Source of the DNA: Haloferula rosea
GTDB taxonomy: Bacteria; Verrucomicrobiota; Verrucomicrobiia; Verrucomicrobiales; Akkermansiaceae
Assembly (NCBI RefSeq): GCF_016595525.1
Contig: NZ_JAENII010000006.1
Location: forward strand, 202,780 to 266,779
Length of the DNA stretch: 64,000 bases
Direction of reading: 5' to 3'
Numbering within the stretch: position 1 is the first letter of the stretch; every line of letters begins with the position of its first letter. Both the position numbers and the translations under genes were made by a program. Under the pieces are notes generated by a model. The model worked only from the letters and a program-made list of their open reading frames with translations, searched no databases and was not told where the DNA came from. Below are positions 11,281 through 19,293 of this stretch, in pieces.

Positions 11281-12714
11281 TCAGTGGCCGGTGGGAGGAT
11301 AGTGGAACTCGTAGTCATCCGGCATGTCCGGATTCTCGGCGGTGAAGATGAGGTCTCCGTCCGGTGATGGGGTCATCTCCATGGGATGGTCCATGACCGG
11401 GGATTCGAGCGGCCGTGGGAGGATTCCCGGCACAAGCTGATCGAGCGTTTCGGGGAATCTTCCGTGTGCTTCCCGGTAACGTTCGCAGGCGATGGCCAGC
11501 CGGATGAAGTGGATCTGCACGTGGTTCTGGATGGCTGCTTCGATGATGTTGGCGTGGATCTGGATGCCCGTATGCCTGGACAAGGAACCGGTGCGTTGAA
11601 GCTGTGCTTCGAAGTCGAGGACGTCGGCCTGCGTGATGTGGGTGCGCAGGGTTCCGGAGGGAGTCCGGGTAAGGGGATCGAGGTGAAGGTCGATGGCCTC
11701 GGCCATCTGTGCCTTCAGGTAACCGACGGGCCGGATCTGCCACCACCAATCGTCCAGGGTGGATTGCCATCTCTTCCAGGAATCGTCCCAATTGAAGTCC
11801 CAGTCCATGTCGGACGCCGGGAGCGTGGTGGCACTCTGGTGACCATTGAAGAGGTGGTAGAACCAGAAACCCATCTCGAACTCCACTCCACGCAGGAGGT
11901 TGTCGACGCGGTCGATCGAATGCATGCCCTCGTCAACCGTGTCGAGAATGTGACGTTGATTCTGCGAATGCCCGACGAGGATCAGAGCCGTGTCTGCAAG
12001 GTAGGGGATGACGCCATAGAGCATGACACTGTCCATCGCGCTGTGGCTTTGGTCCTGCCACCTTCCGGTGAAATCAACGACGGCTTTGAAGTCGGCGAGC
12101 GCTGCATCAAGATTCCCTGCCTTGGCGCGTAGCACCGATCTGAGGAGGAGATAGTTGTTGAGGTTCCGGACGACCGCCCACTGGGAATGAGGCATGTGAT
12201 CGGGGGTGGTCGAATCGATCACGAGGGAAGGCTCCGCCATGGCCTCCACGATGCCTTGGATGGACTGATCGGTGGAAGTGAAGCGGGCGAGGATCTCACC
12301 CGCGCGTTCCGGGCTGAGTTCACCGTCCGTCGCCGCGGGATCGAGGAATCTCAGGTCGCCCGGCGGGTGGGTTGCATCGCCGGAGAAAAAACCCCACCAG
12401 TCAGGATCGGTAAACCCGGCCTTGGAGAGGACATGGAATGGGTCGCATTCGGTGGGAGTGAGAGCCAGCACATCGGGGTGCGTCAGCAGGCAAGCCCCGG
12501 AAGTCGAATAGTAGGCATCGACGGCGCGGTTGGTGGTCGGGATGCCGAACTCCTCGAGCCTCGCTCGGGAGTGCTCGAGCTTCGCATTTCCCCAGCGGTT
12601 GACCTGCCAGTACCAACAGGTCAGGCCGAGAATCAGGATGAAGGGTGAGACGATCAGAGCGCGATGGAAGCGCTTCGACCGCAGGATCCGCCAGATGGGT
12701 TTCGGCAGTCTCAT
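11281..12714 (-). CDS. Single-span membrane protein of unknown function
   Basis: This 477-residue protein has a basic N-terminus (RILRSKRFHRA) and one transmembrane helix (about residues 20-36, LIVSPFILILGLTCWYW). The rest is a large, mostly helical periplasmic part rich in Trp and His. I find no catalytic motif. The C-terminal stretch (RYREAHGRFPETLDQLVPGI, then TPSPDGDLIFTAENPD) resembles the pilin-like tail of secreted proteins common in this phylum. It starts 22 bases after the AAA ATPase stop on the same strand, so it may be the last gene of the long operon reaching back to 23528. Its role there is unknown. Confidence 0.65.
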   Translation of the reverse strand: MRLPKPIWRILRSKRFHRALIVSPFILILGLTCWYWQVNRWGNAKLEHSRARLEEFGIPTTNRAVDAYYSTSGACLLTHPDVLALTPTECDPFHVLSKAGFTDPDWWGFFSGDATHPPGDLRFLDPAATDGELSPERAGEILARFTSTDQSIQGIVEAMAEPSLVIDSTTPDHMPHSQWAVVRNLNNYLLLRSVLRAKAGNLDAALADFKAVVDFTGRWQDQSHSAMDSVMLYGVIPYLADTALILVGHSQNQRHILDTVDEGMHSIDRVDNLLRGVEFEMGFWFYHLFNGHQSATTLPASDMDWDFNWDDSWKRWQSTLDDWWWQIRPVGYLKAQMAEAIDLHLDPLTRTPSGTLRTHITQADVLDFEAQLQRTGSLSRHTGIQIHANIIEAAIQNHVQIHFIRLAIACERYREAHGRFPETLDQLVPGILPRPLESPVMDHPMEMTPSPDGDLIFTAENPDMPDDYEFHYPPTGH

Positions 12715-12736
12715 GGGAGCCGGAAGAGTGGCGGCA

Positions 12737-14587
12737 TCATCTCGAAAGCATCACTTTTGCCCGCTGCAGGTCGTCTTCGAAGGTCGGCGTCTTGAAGCGC
12801 GCTGGCACGAGTGCCGGGTAGCTGCTGGTGGAGGCGGCAATGAGGGATTGGGCGGCTCGCTTGGACACGATGCCCTTGGAGGCGGACCAGGTTTCGAGGA
12901 CTTCAGTGACCAGGGTGTCCGGCTTGTCGCGCCGGGCGCTCTTCACTTCGCGGATCAGGAAGTCGAGGTCCCGGTTCGAATACCAACCGGTGGCGGCGAC
13001 CACATCAGCGAGTTCCGCATCCCCGAGCTCGATGTCGCGGTGGGCGAACATGGCGCGGAAGAACTCGCTGCGTTCTCCGCCCTCGAGATCGAAGATGGGG
13101 ATCTGCTTCGGAGCCCGGCTGAGGACATCGGGGTCCAACAGATCGGGGCGGGTGGTCATCAGGCACCAGACGACCTTCGAGAGGAGCCCCTTGTCGGACA
13201 TCATCTTGATGATGTTGGCCATCAGGCGTTTTTCGGTGTCGTGGGTCTCACCCGAATGGATGCTGCCGAATGCGGCGTGCGCTTCATCGACGAGAATGGC
13301 GACCTTGCCGTAGATCTCGACGTAGCGCCGGACCATCTCGAAAAGGCGGTCGGTGCCACCGAAGTCGGACGAGCGGATCTGGGAGAGCTCGATGACGATG
13401 CGACCGGAGTCGGCGGCATGGGCCTCGACATTGAAGGTCTTGCCCACGCCATTGGGTCCCGACACGACGAAGGCGGAAATGGCGGTTTCGGGGTCCTCGC
13501 AGTCGCGAAAGACCCGCTTGATCGCCTCGCGCGGGCCCTTGTAGCCGCAGAGGTCGGCGTCGCCATGGCTGGGGCGCTTGATCGTGACCACGCCATCGAG
13601 CTGCGACTTGAGGATCTCGTTGAGCAGGGCATTGACGGCGGCCCGGGTGACGGCTTTTCCGGATCGGGCCGATTCCTCGAGCAGGGATGAAATGGCGTTG
13701 AGCCCGAGACCGGCGGCATCTTCGACGAAGTCCTCCTCGCTGGTTTCGAAGGTCGGGGCGCTCGAATCTTCCCGATCGGAGAAGGTGGCGATCTTGCGGG
13801 CGACGAAGTGGCGGCGCGTGGCGTCGTTGGGAAAGCCGACCTCGATGGACTGGGATGAGGGCAGCGAGTGGATGCGTGAGTTCAGCTCCGAGCGGTTGTC
13901 GGCGATCAGAATCGTGATGTGGCCACCGGCCTGATAGGCGGGATCACTGAGCCAGCTGAGCAGGGTGGCCAGCCGGTTGCGGTCGAGCTCCGAGAGTTTT
14001 CCGAAATCCCCCGGCGGGAAGAAGGCGCCCGCCAAGCGGACGATGGTACACACCGGTTTGATGTTCTCACCCCGATCACTTGCCTCGCGTGCCATCTCGG
14101 TGAGTTCCCTGAGCAGGACGAGGGCGGCACCCGGACGTTGTTTGGTCCGCTCAAGCAGTTGGTCCGGACTGGGCGCCACCGGTTGGGCGGCTGGCGCCGA
14201 CGAATTCCCACGCAGGTGCTTGCTGACGATCTCGGAGCCGAAGTCCAGCAGTCCGCCGAGTGATTCCACCGAGGGCTTGCCGGCACCCGGGAGGGCCCGG
14301 CGGCTCCAGCCGATGGCTTCGAACAGGGCGTGGCGTTGCTGGGATTCGTAGAAACCGACTCCGAGCGAAAGGTCGAGGCGCACCATGGTGAAGCGCGAGC
14401 TGAACGACTGGCAGATGCGCTCTTCCAAGGTCGAGTAGCCTGGTCCGTCCCGGTCCGGGAACAAGTCCATGACGTCACCCGTCAGCGAGAAGATGCGGCG
14501 CCCACGGTGCTTCACCCCGTCGACAAGCTGCCTCATGAATGCCGGGGTCGGGCCGGGCCGGGATTCTCGGTTCTCCTTGGTGCTCAT
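12737..14587 (-). CDS. Double-module AAA ATPase, N-terminal module degenerate
   Basis: This protein has 616 residues. The C-terminal AAA module has an intact Walker A (GPNGVGKT, residues 377-384), Walker B (VAILVDEAH, 429-437) and a sensor-1-like CLMTTRPD. A C-terminal helical lid follows. An N-terminal region (about 25-310) keeps the order of an AAA module (a strand ending in FSLTGDVMDLF, then VLLRELTEMA, then ITILIADNRSELN) but has no Walker A. It is probably a non-hydrolysing structural module. Its ATG overlaps the stop of the ABC ATPase gene by ATGA, showing translational coupling to the transporter. I infer a remodelling or gating ATPase acting with the envelope proteins of the same operon. 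The lack of a transmembrane helix puts it in the cytoplasm. Confidence 0.8.
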   Translation of the reverse strand: MSTKENRESRPGPTPAFMRQLVDGVKHRGRRIFSLTGDVMDLFPDRDGPGYSTLEERICQSFSSRFTMVRLDLSLGVGFYESQQRHALFEAIGWSRRALPGAGKPSVESLGGLLDFGSEIVSKHLRGNSSAPAAQPVAPSPDQLLERTKQRPGAALVLLRELTEMAREASDRGENIKPVCTIVRLAGAFFPPGDFGKLSELDRNRLATLLSWLSDPAYQAGGHITILIADNRSELNSRIHSLPSSQSIEVGFPNDATRRHFVARKIATFSDREDSSAPTFETSEEDFVEDAAGLGLNAISSLLEESARSGKAVTRAAVNALLNEILKSQLDGVVTIKRPSHGDADLCGYKGPREAIKRVFRDCEDPETAISAFVVSGPNGVGKTFNVEAHAADSGRIVIELSQIRSSDFGGTDRLFEMVRRYVEIYGKVAILVDEAHAAFGSIHSGETHDTEKRLMANIIKMMSDKGLLSKVVWCLMTTRPDLLDPDVLSRAPKQIPIFDLEGGERSEFFRAMFAHRDIELGDAELADVVAATGWYSNRDLDFLIREVKSARRDKPDTLVTEVLETWSASKGIVSKRAAQSLIAASTSSYPALVPARFKTPTFEDDLQRAKVMLSR

Positions 14588-15543
14588 GGTGTTCCGATGC
14601 TGTCGGAGTGATCGTGATCGAACTCGGCGATGTGTTGGAGTCGCTCGGGGTCGAGCACGTCCTCGTGGACCTTGCGCCGGAGTGCCCGGAACTCAGGTGT
14701 GTCGATGGAGGTGGTCGGGCGGGGATAGGCGCCCCCGAGGGCAGCGGTCACGTCGCGATCGGTGACAATCCTGGCGCCGACCTTCTGCTGCGGTGTGTCG
14801 GCCTGCCAGTATTGGGACAGCCCGATGATGCGGCTACCGAGGAACAAGGCCTCATCCAGATCGTGCGTCACGAAGATCACGGTGAGTTTGTTGAGCTTGG
14901 CCTGCTCAAGGATGAACAACTGCATGTCCTCGCGGGTGCTGTGATCGAGGGCACCGAAAGGCTCGTCCATCAGCAGCACGCGGGGTTTCATGATGGTTGC
15001 CTGCGCGATGGCGACCCGTTGCTGCATGCCGCCGGAAAGCTCGTGGGGGTACTTGTCGCCATCCTCCTGACTCAGTCCGACACTTCCCAGAAGGCTGAAG
15101 GCTTCATCGCGTGCCTCGCGGAGGACCCGGCGGTAGCGCGGTCCGATGCTCCGGATGAGCGACTCGGCGGGGCCGGTCTGTTGCAGCAGCGGACCAAGCG
15201 CGATGTTGTTCGCCACCGTCAGGTGCGGGAAGAGGGAGTAGCGCTGATAGACGATCCCGGTCTTGGGGGTGACATGGCGGATCGGTTTGCCGTCGATGAA
15301 AGCCTCGCCCGCGGTGGGGAATTGGGACCCCAGGATCAGCCGGAAGAGGGTGGATTTGCCGCAGCCACTGGGGCCGACGATGGTGGTGAACTCACCCTCG
15401 CGGATATTCAGGTTCAGCCCGGTGAACACCGTGACGGCATCGCGGTGGAATCGGGGGCCTCCCTGAAACTTGAGCTTGGGCTTCGAGTGGTAGGTGACCT
15501 CGACGTTGCGAAGCTCGACGACTGGAGTGGAATTCTGACTCAT
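14584..15543 (-). CDS. ABC transporter ATP-binding protein (nitrate/taurine/urea-type)
   Basis: This 319-residue protein has Walker A GPSGCGKST (57-65), Q-loop Q100, signature LSGGMQQR (169-176), Walker B RVLLMDEPFGALD (188-200) and the switch His in VIFVTHD. It has about 60 extra C-terminal residues compared with a minimal ATPase. The frame is open further upstream, but the ATG at 15543 gives the family-typical start (PVVELRNVEVTY) and follows the permease stop by 20 bases. It powers the transporter formed with the permease at 15564-16412. The sequence class is that of NrtD, SsuB and TauB importers. Confidence 0.93.
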   Translation of the reverse strand: MSQNSTPVVELRNVEVTYHSKPKLKFQGGPRFHRDAVTVFTGLNLNIREGEFTTIVGPSGCGKSTLFRLILGSQFPTAGEAFIDGKPIRHVTPKTGIVYQRYSLFPHLTVANNIALGPLLQQTGPAESLIRSIGPRYRRVLREARDEAFSLLGSVGLSQEDGDKYPHELSGGMQQRVAIAQATIMKPRVLLMDEPFGALDHSTREDMQLFILEQAKLNKLTVIFVTHDLDEALFLGSRIIGLSQYWQADTPQQKVGARIVTDRDVTAALGGAYPRPTTSIDTPEFRALRRKVHEDVLDPERLQHIAEFDHDHSDSIGTP

Positions 15544-15563
15544 GGGTGTCGGGGAGGTCGGGT

Positions 15564-16412
15564 TCACTGGCTGGAGAGCCACTTGTAGCGGTGTTTGATC
15601 CAGAGGCTGATTGCCAGATCGAGAAGGAACATCAGCAAGGTCAGCCAGATCACGTAGACGATGGTCGAATCCATCGCCGTGGTGCGGTAGAACTTGATGA
15701 AGATGCGGTAGCCGATGCCGGATTCGGCGGAGATGGACTCGCCCGCGATCATCAGCACGGCCATCACGCCAAGGTTGAGACGGATGGTGTTCAGGACGTC
15801 CGGCCAGATCTGGGGGAAGACGACGCGCCATGGCATCTCGAGCTCACAGGCACCGAGACTCTGGGCCTTGTAGAACTGCTGGCGGGGCAGGGCCTTGGCA
15901 CGGAGGTAGGTGTCCAGACAGATCATCGGAAAGACGCCGAGGACGATCAGCCCGACCTTGGCGACTTCACCCGTGCCGAGGGTGAGGAAAAGAATGGAGA
16001 GCAGCGCGAGCGCGGGGATCATGCTGAGGATAACCATGATGGTCTTGCCCAGCGATTCCGCCCACGGATAGCTGCCCATCATCACGCCGATGGGCACGGC
16101 AATGAGAATCACCAGCATGGCCCAACCCATGCGCTTGAAGCTGGCAACGGTGTCCTTGTAGAGCATGAACTGCCGTTCGAGCCGGAGTTCCTTGCGCCGC
16201 TCGCTTTCCCGCTCCGGGGCGGGGATGGGCAGCGCGACCTTCTTGGCCGCATCGACGAGCTTGCCCGCCGTCGGCATCAACTTGGCACGATCGGTTTCCG
16301 CGAGCTCGGATGAGCGCTTCACGTAGGCGAAGCACAGGACGAGCACGGGAAGCAGGGTCAGGATCAGTTTGCCGGCCCATGGAAGCCTGGCATCGGTGCG
16401 GAGGAAGGTCAT
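15564..16412 (-). CDS. ABC transporter permease (nitrate/taurine/urea-type)
   Basis: This 282-residue inner-membrane protein has an N-terminal transmembrane helix (about 14-32) and a charged periplasmic segment (about 35-85). A further five or so helices contain the EAA-type loop (KAQSLGACELEMPWRVVFPQ) that docks on the ATPase. The fold is that of the BPD_transp_1 permeases of SsuC and NrtB. The unusually long charged loop between helix 1 and helix 2 is worth noting. It lies between the binding protein gene and the ATPase gene. A perfect hairpin in the 48-base gap before it probably lowers its expression relative to the binding protein. Confidence 0.92.
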   Translation of the reverse strand: MTFLRTDARLPWAGKLILTLLPVLVLCFAYVKRSSELAETDRAKLMPTAGKLVDAAKKVALPIPAPERESERRKELRLERQFMLYKDTVASFKRMGWAMLVILIAVPIGVMMGSYPWAESLGKTIMVILSMIPALALLSILFLTLGTGEVAKVGLIVLGVFPMICLDTYLRAKALPRQQFYKAQSLGACELEMPWRVVFPQIWPDVLNTIRLNLGVMAVLMIAGESISAESGIGYRIFIKFYRTTAMDSTIVYVIWLTLLMFLLDLAISLWIKHRYKWLSSQ

Positions 16413-16423
16413 CGGGTTTTGAA

Positions 16424-16451
16424 GAGTGCGGTGGCACGAACCACCGCACTC
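16424..16451 (-). promoter_or_regulatory. Intercistronic hairpin between binding-protein and permease genes
   Basis: A perfect 11-bp inverted repeat (16424-16434 with 16441-16451, 6-base loop) fills the gap between the binding-protein stop and the permease start. On the transcribed strand it is followed by TTCAAAACC, too few T for full termination. Similar hairpins after periplasmic binding-protein genes in other ABC operons stabilise the upstream mRNA and cut readthrough. Confidence 0.65.
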
Positions 16452-16460
16452 CGGATGGGG

Positions 16461-17507
16461 TTACTTCGATGCGGCCACGTTGAAGCGGAGCTTCACGTTG
16501 CCCTTGTCACCGAGGACTTCGCCGTCGGCGAACTCGATGCCGATGTAGCCGGCGTCGTCGGCATCCTCACCGAGCAGCGCCTGATCGAAGCAGAAGTCAC
16601 GGACCAGTTCGGTGGCCTGCTTGTGGGCCTTCGATTTGAGGGCCTCCGCCATGGTGTCCGGCGTGTAGTAGAAGAAGGTCGTCTTCAGTTGGGCCTTCGC
16701 CTCGGCCACGGTGACATTGGCCGCCTGAGCGATGGTGGCGACGAGGTCCTCGGCTTCCTGACCACCGCCATTGAGCGTGGCCATGGCTTCGAACCACGCT
16801 CCGGAGATGGCCTTGGCAAGCTTGGGATCCTCCTTCAGCAGGTCCGTGCGCATGACGAAGCCGTCGAGAATTTCGCCGGGGATCTTCGAGGAATTGAAAA
16901 CATCGGTCACACCCGGTTGTTGGAGCAGCCCGAGTGCGTGTGGATTCCAGGTGGCGGTGGACTTGACCTTGGCATCATCACTGGTGAACCCACTGACGAT
17001 GCCCTTCTCCGCACGGTGGGCGAACTTGAAGTCGGATTCCTTCAAACCGTTGAGCACGATACCACGGTAGACGAGGTAGTGGCTCACGGTGAACTCTTCG
17101 CCGTGCACGGTGGTCCCCTTCAGGTCCGCGATCGATTTGGCTCCGGTGGCAAGCCACTTGTCATTGCCATTCGAGTAGTCACCGACGAGGAAGAACGAGC
17201 AGTCGATTCCGGCTTGGCTGATCAAGGTCAGGGCGTCCATGGTGGTCACGGGAACCACGTCGATGTTCTGCGCCTTGAAGGCATCGATCGAGGCCACGTA
17301 GCCGAACTCCTTCACCCCGATCTTGATGCCATTGGCTTCGGCGTGTTTGTCCAGTAGTCCGGTGTCGGCGAGGTATTTGACCGGACACCAGCCGATGTAG
17401 TTGCTCCAGCCGAAGGTGTAGTCGCCGTCGGCCTGGGCGTGGGCCGCCAGAGGTGCGGCCAGAGTGAGAGCCGCAGTGAGGGCGGCGAGATTTGATTTGA
17501 GGATCAT
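16461..17507 (-). CDS. ABC transporter substrate-binding protein (urea-carboxylase-region type)
   Basis: This 348-residue protein has a signal peptide (residues 1-24, ending AAHAQA) and an NMT1/NrtA-like solute-binding fold. The pattern around residues 30-120 (FGWSNYIGWCPVKYL, then TTMDALTLISQAGIDC, then LVGDYSNGND) resembles binding proteins found beside urea carboxylase genes. No urea carboxylase or allophanate hydrolase lies in this window. It is the only one of the operon's three binding proteins without an OmpA domain, so it is the likely free periplasmic donor for the permease. The ligand is unknown; small nitrogen compounds are plausible from the family. Confidence 0.85.
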   Translation of the reverse strand: MILKSNLAALTAALTLAAPLAAHAQADGDYTFGWSNYIGWCPVKYLADTGLLDKHAEANGIKIGVKEFGYVASIDAFKAQNIDVVPVTTMDALTLISQAGIDCSFFLVGDYSNGNDKWLATGAKSIADLKGTTVHGEEFTVSHYLVYRGIVLNGLKESDFKFAHRAEKGIVSGFTSDDAKVKSTATWNPHALGLLQQPGVTDVFNSSKIPGEILDGFVMRTDLLKEDPKLAKAISGAWFEAMATLNGGGQEAEDLVATIAQAANVTVAEAKAQLKTTFFYYTPDTMAEALKSKAHKQATELVRDFCFDQALLGEDADDAGYIGIEFADGEVLGDKGNVKLRFNVAASK

Positions 17508-17533
17508 GTTGTTCTTTGGGGTAGGGGAAGTGA

Positions 17534-18355
17534 TCAGGCCTTGAGTTCGCCTTCGTCTTCCTGGGTGGTGGTCTTGGGTGCACCTTCCGGTGTGTCTGCT
17601 GCGAGCATCTCGTCGAGCAGGTCGAGTCCGGCCTGTTCGACCAGAGTGGACTCCAGCTCGGTTTCGATGGAATCGGCCGATGCCCCTTCGAGCTCGGACT
17701 TGATCTTCGCCTGCTGCTTCATCTGCGCGACGCGTGAGGTCACGGTATTGATGGCCGAACGGTCGGAGGATTCCTCCAATCCGCTGAGACGGTCCATCAG
17801 TGCGGAGGTGGTCTTGGCATCGACGAAGTCCGCGATGGCCTGGGCCTTCTGGTCATCGAGGGCCTTGATCTCACGCTGGCGCTTGGCCAACTGCGTCTTG
17901 AGTTGATCGAGGCGCCCTTGGCGGTCCTTCAACTCGGGTTCGATCTGCGCCTGCAGTTCATCCTCCGTCCTGACCTTCGCCTGGTAGTCGATGAAGGCGC
18001 GCTGCCATTTCATCACATCCGGGTCGTTCTGAGCGGTTTCACGGGTGAGGCCCTTTTCCTTGAGGACCTTGGCGAGCTGGATCTTGGCGGCATCGCGCAG
18101 CTTGATGGCGCCCTCTTCACGCTCGAGGCTGTCCTCGAGGCGCTTCTTGCTGGATTCCACGTTGGCGGCGAGTTGTGAGACCGCGTTGATGAATTCCGCG
18201 TGGTCCTTGATCTCCTTGTCCTTCTGGATGTCGAAGGCCATGCCCACGCCCTCGGCGGACGAGGTGAAGGTCTCTTCAGCGGCTTTGTTGACTTTTCCGC
18301 CAGCCCACAACCATTTGAAGGTGAGGAACCGGCCGATTGCTTTTAGTAATCCCAT
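17534..18355 (-). CDS. Long coiled-coil protein, PspA-like in shape
   Basis: This 273-residue protein has a short amphipathic, aromatic N-terminus (MGLLKAIGRFLTFKWLWAGG). Long helices with heptad character follow (about 55-235; for example LKTQLAKRQREIKALDDQ and VTSRVAQMKQQAKIKSELEG). It ends in an acidic, disordered tail. There is no signal peptide or full transmembrane helix. The amphipathic helix followed by helical hairpins is the architecture of PspA/IM30 membrane-remodelling proteins. I cannot claim homology by eye, so membership is only a hypothesis. It sits between the two-helix membrane coiled-coil gene and the binding-protein gene, 26 bases from the latter. Confidence 0.7.
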   Translation of the reverse strand: MGLLKAIGRFLTFKWLWAGGKVNKAAEETFTSSAEGVGMAFDIQKDKEIKDHAEFINAVSQLAANVESSKKRLEDSLEREEGAIKLRDAAKIQLAKVLKEKGLTRETAQNDPDVMKWQRAFIDYQAKVRTEDELQAQIEPELKDRQGRLDQLKTQLAKRQREIKALDDQKAQAIADFVDAKTTSALMDRLSGLEESSDRSAINTVTSRVAQMKQQAKIKSELEGASADSIETELESTLVEQAGLDLLDEMLAADTPEGAPKTTTQEDEGELKA

Positions 18356-18374
18356 GGTTGTCTTTGGTGCGTTG

Positions 18375-19268
18375 TTACAGTGTGTTGGATGTCTCTTGGC
18401 GGACCGTCTGGAGGAAATCCTTCATGTCCGATTCCGCGGCTTCAGCCGCGGCGACCACATGAGACAATCGTGTGGCCGGGTTATCATTACTTTCATCCAG
18501 GCTCAGGTCGGAGCGACCTGCGTCTGACATGTAGGCGGTTTTCAAGGCCGCCTCCAGTTCGTTCGATTCGGCAATCAATTGATCGCGCTTCGAAGCGAGC
18601 TGTTGGTAGCGGTTGATCTGTTGTTCGTGGGCCCGGATCTTCTGGTCGAGCACGGTGGGGTCCGATGATCCGGTGGTGCGTTCCGCCGTCCACTCGGCGT
18701 GCTCGCGTCTCAGCATGTCGATGCCGATGCCGGCCAGTGCGGTATGAATTTCGGTGGCTTGCCGCAGGTGTTCCACTCCAGCCTTGCGGGCGGACTCGGC
18801 AAGCCCGAGACGCTGCCCGACGGCGGCTCCCAGTTTGGCTCCTGCCCGGGTTTCGAGGAACTCGGTGTATTTCGAGTAGGCGTCCGACAATTCGTCGGCC
18901 TCCTTCGCCGCTTCCGGGAAACCGATTTCGCGGCACATCCGCGAGATTTCCTCGAGAGCATTGCGGCGATCCTGCTTCAGCTGCTCCATCAGCCACTGGA
19001 TGTGTTCCCTGGCCAGGGTTTCGCCGCGGATCCACATGTTGTAGATGAAGGCCGCGGCCCCAATCACCCCGAGTGCCACCGAGGCAAAGACACCGAGAAA
19101 CCCCCAGCTGAAGGCGCCGGTCAGCAGCAGCATGCCTCCGGCGATCGCCAGTGGAAGGATGGTGAATGGAGATTGGATGCACTTGTTTCGAACGGCTTTG
19201 AAGATGGCTTCCTCGTCGGTCAGGCTTTCGAGACTGACTTGGTTTTGCTTTCCACCCCGTTTCGCCAT
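18375..19268 (-). CDS. Two-transmembrane coiled-coil protein of unknown function
   Basis: With the ATG at 19268 the protein has 297 residues. A short cytoplasmic head (to about residue 32) is followed by two closely spaced transmembrane helices (about 35-75, FTILPLAIAGGMLLLTGAF and VFASVALGVIGAAAFIYNMW). About 210 residues of helical, coiled-coil sequence complete it. No enzyme motif is visible. The frame is open to 19532, but that extension overlaps the upstream gene and is compositionally unlike protein. The tail probably faces the cytoplasm, where it could pair with the coiled-coil protein encoded next (19-base gap). Confidence 0.72.
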   Translation of the reverse strand: MAKRGGKQNQVSLESLTDEEAIFKAVRNKCIQSPFTILPLAIAGGMLLLTGAFSWGFLGVFASVALGVIGAAAFIYNMWIRGETLAREHIQWLMEQLKQDRRNALEEISRMCREIGFPEAAKEADELSDAYSKYTEFLETRAGAKLGAAVGQRLGLAESARKAGVEHLRQATEIHTALAGIGIDMLRREHAEWTAERTTGSSDPTVLDQKIRAHEQQINRYQQLASKRDQLIAESNELEAALKTAYMSDAGRSDLSLDESNDNPATRLSHVVAAAEAAESDMKDFLQTVRQETSNTL

Positions 19269-19293
19269 GGTCACTGGTTGAGATACTGGGAAA

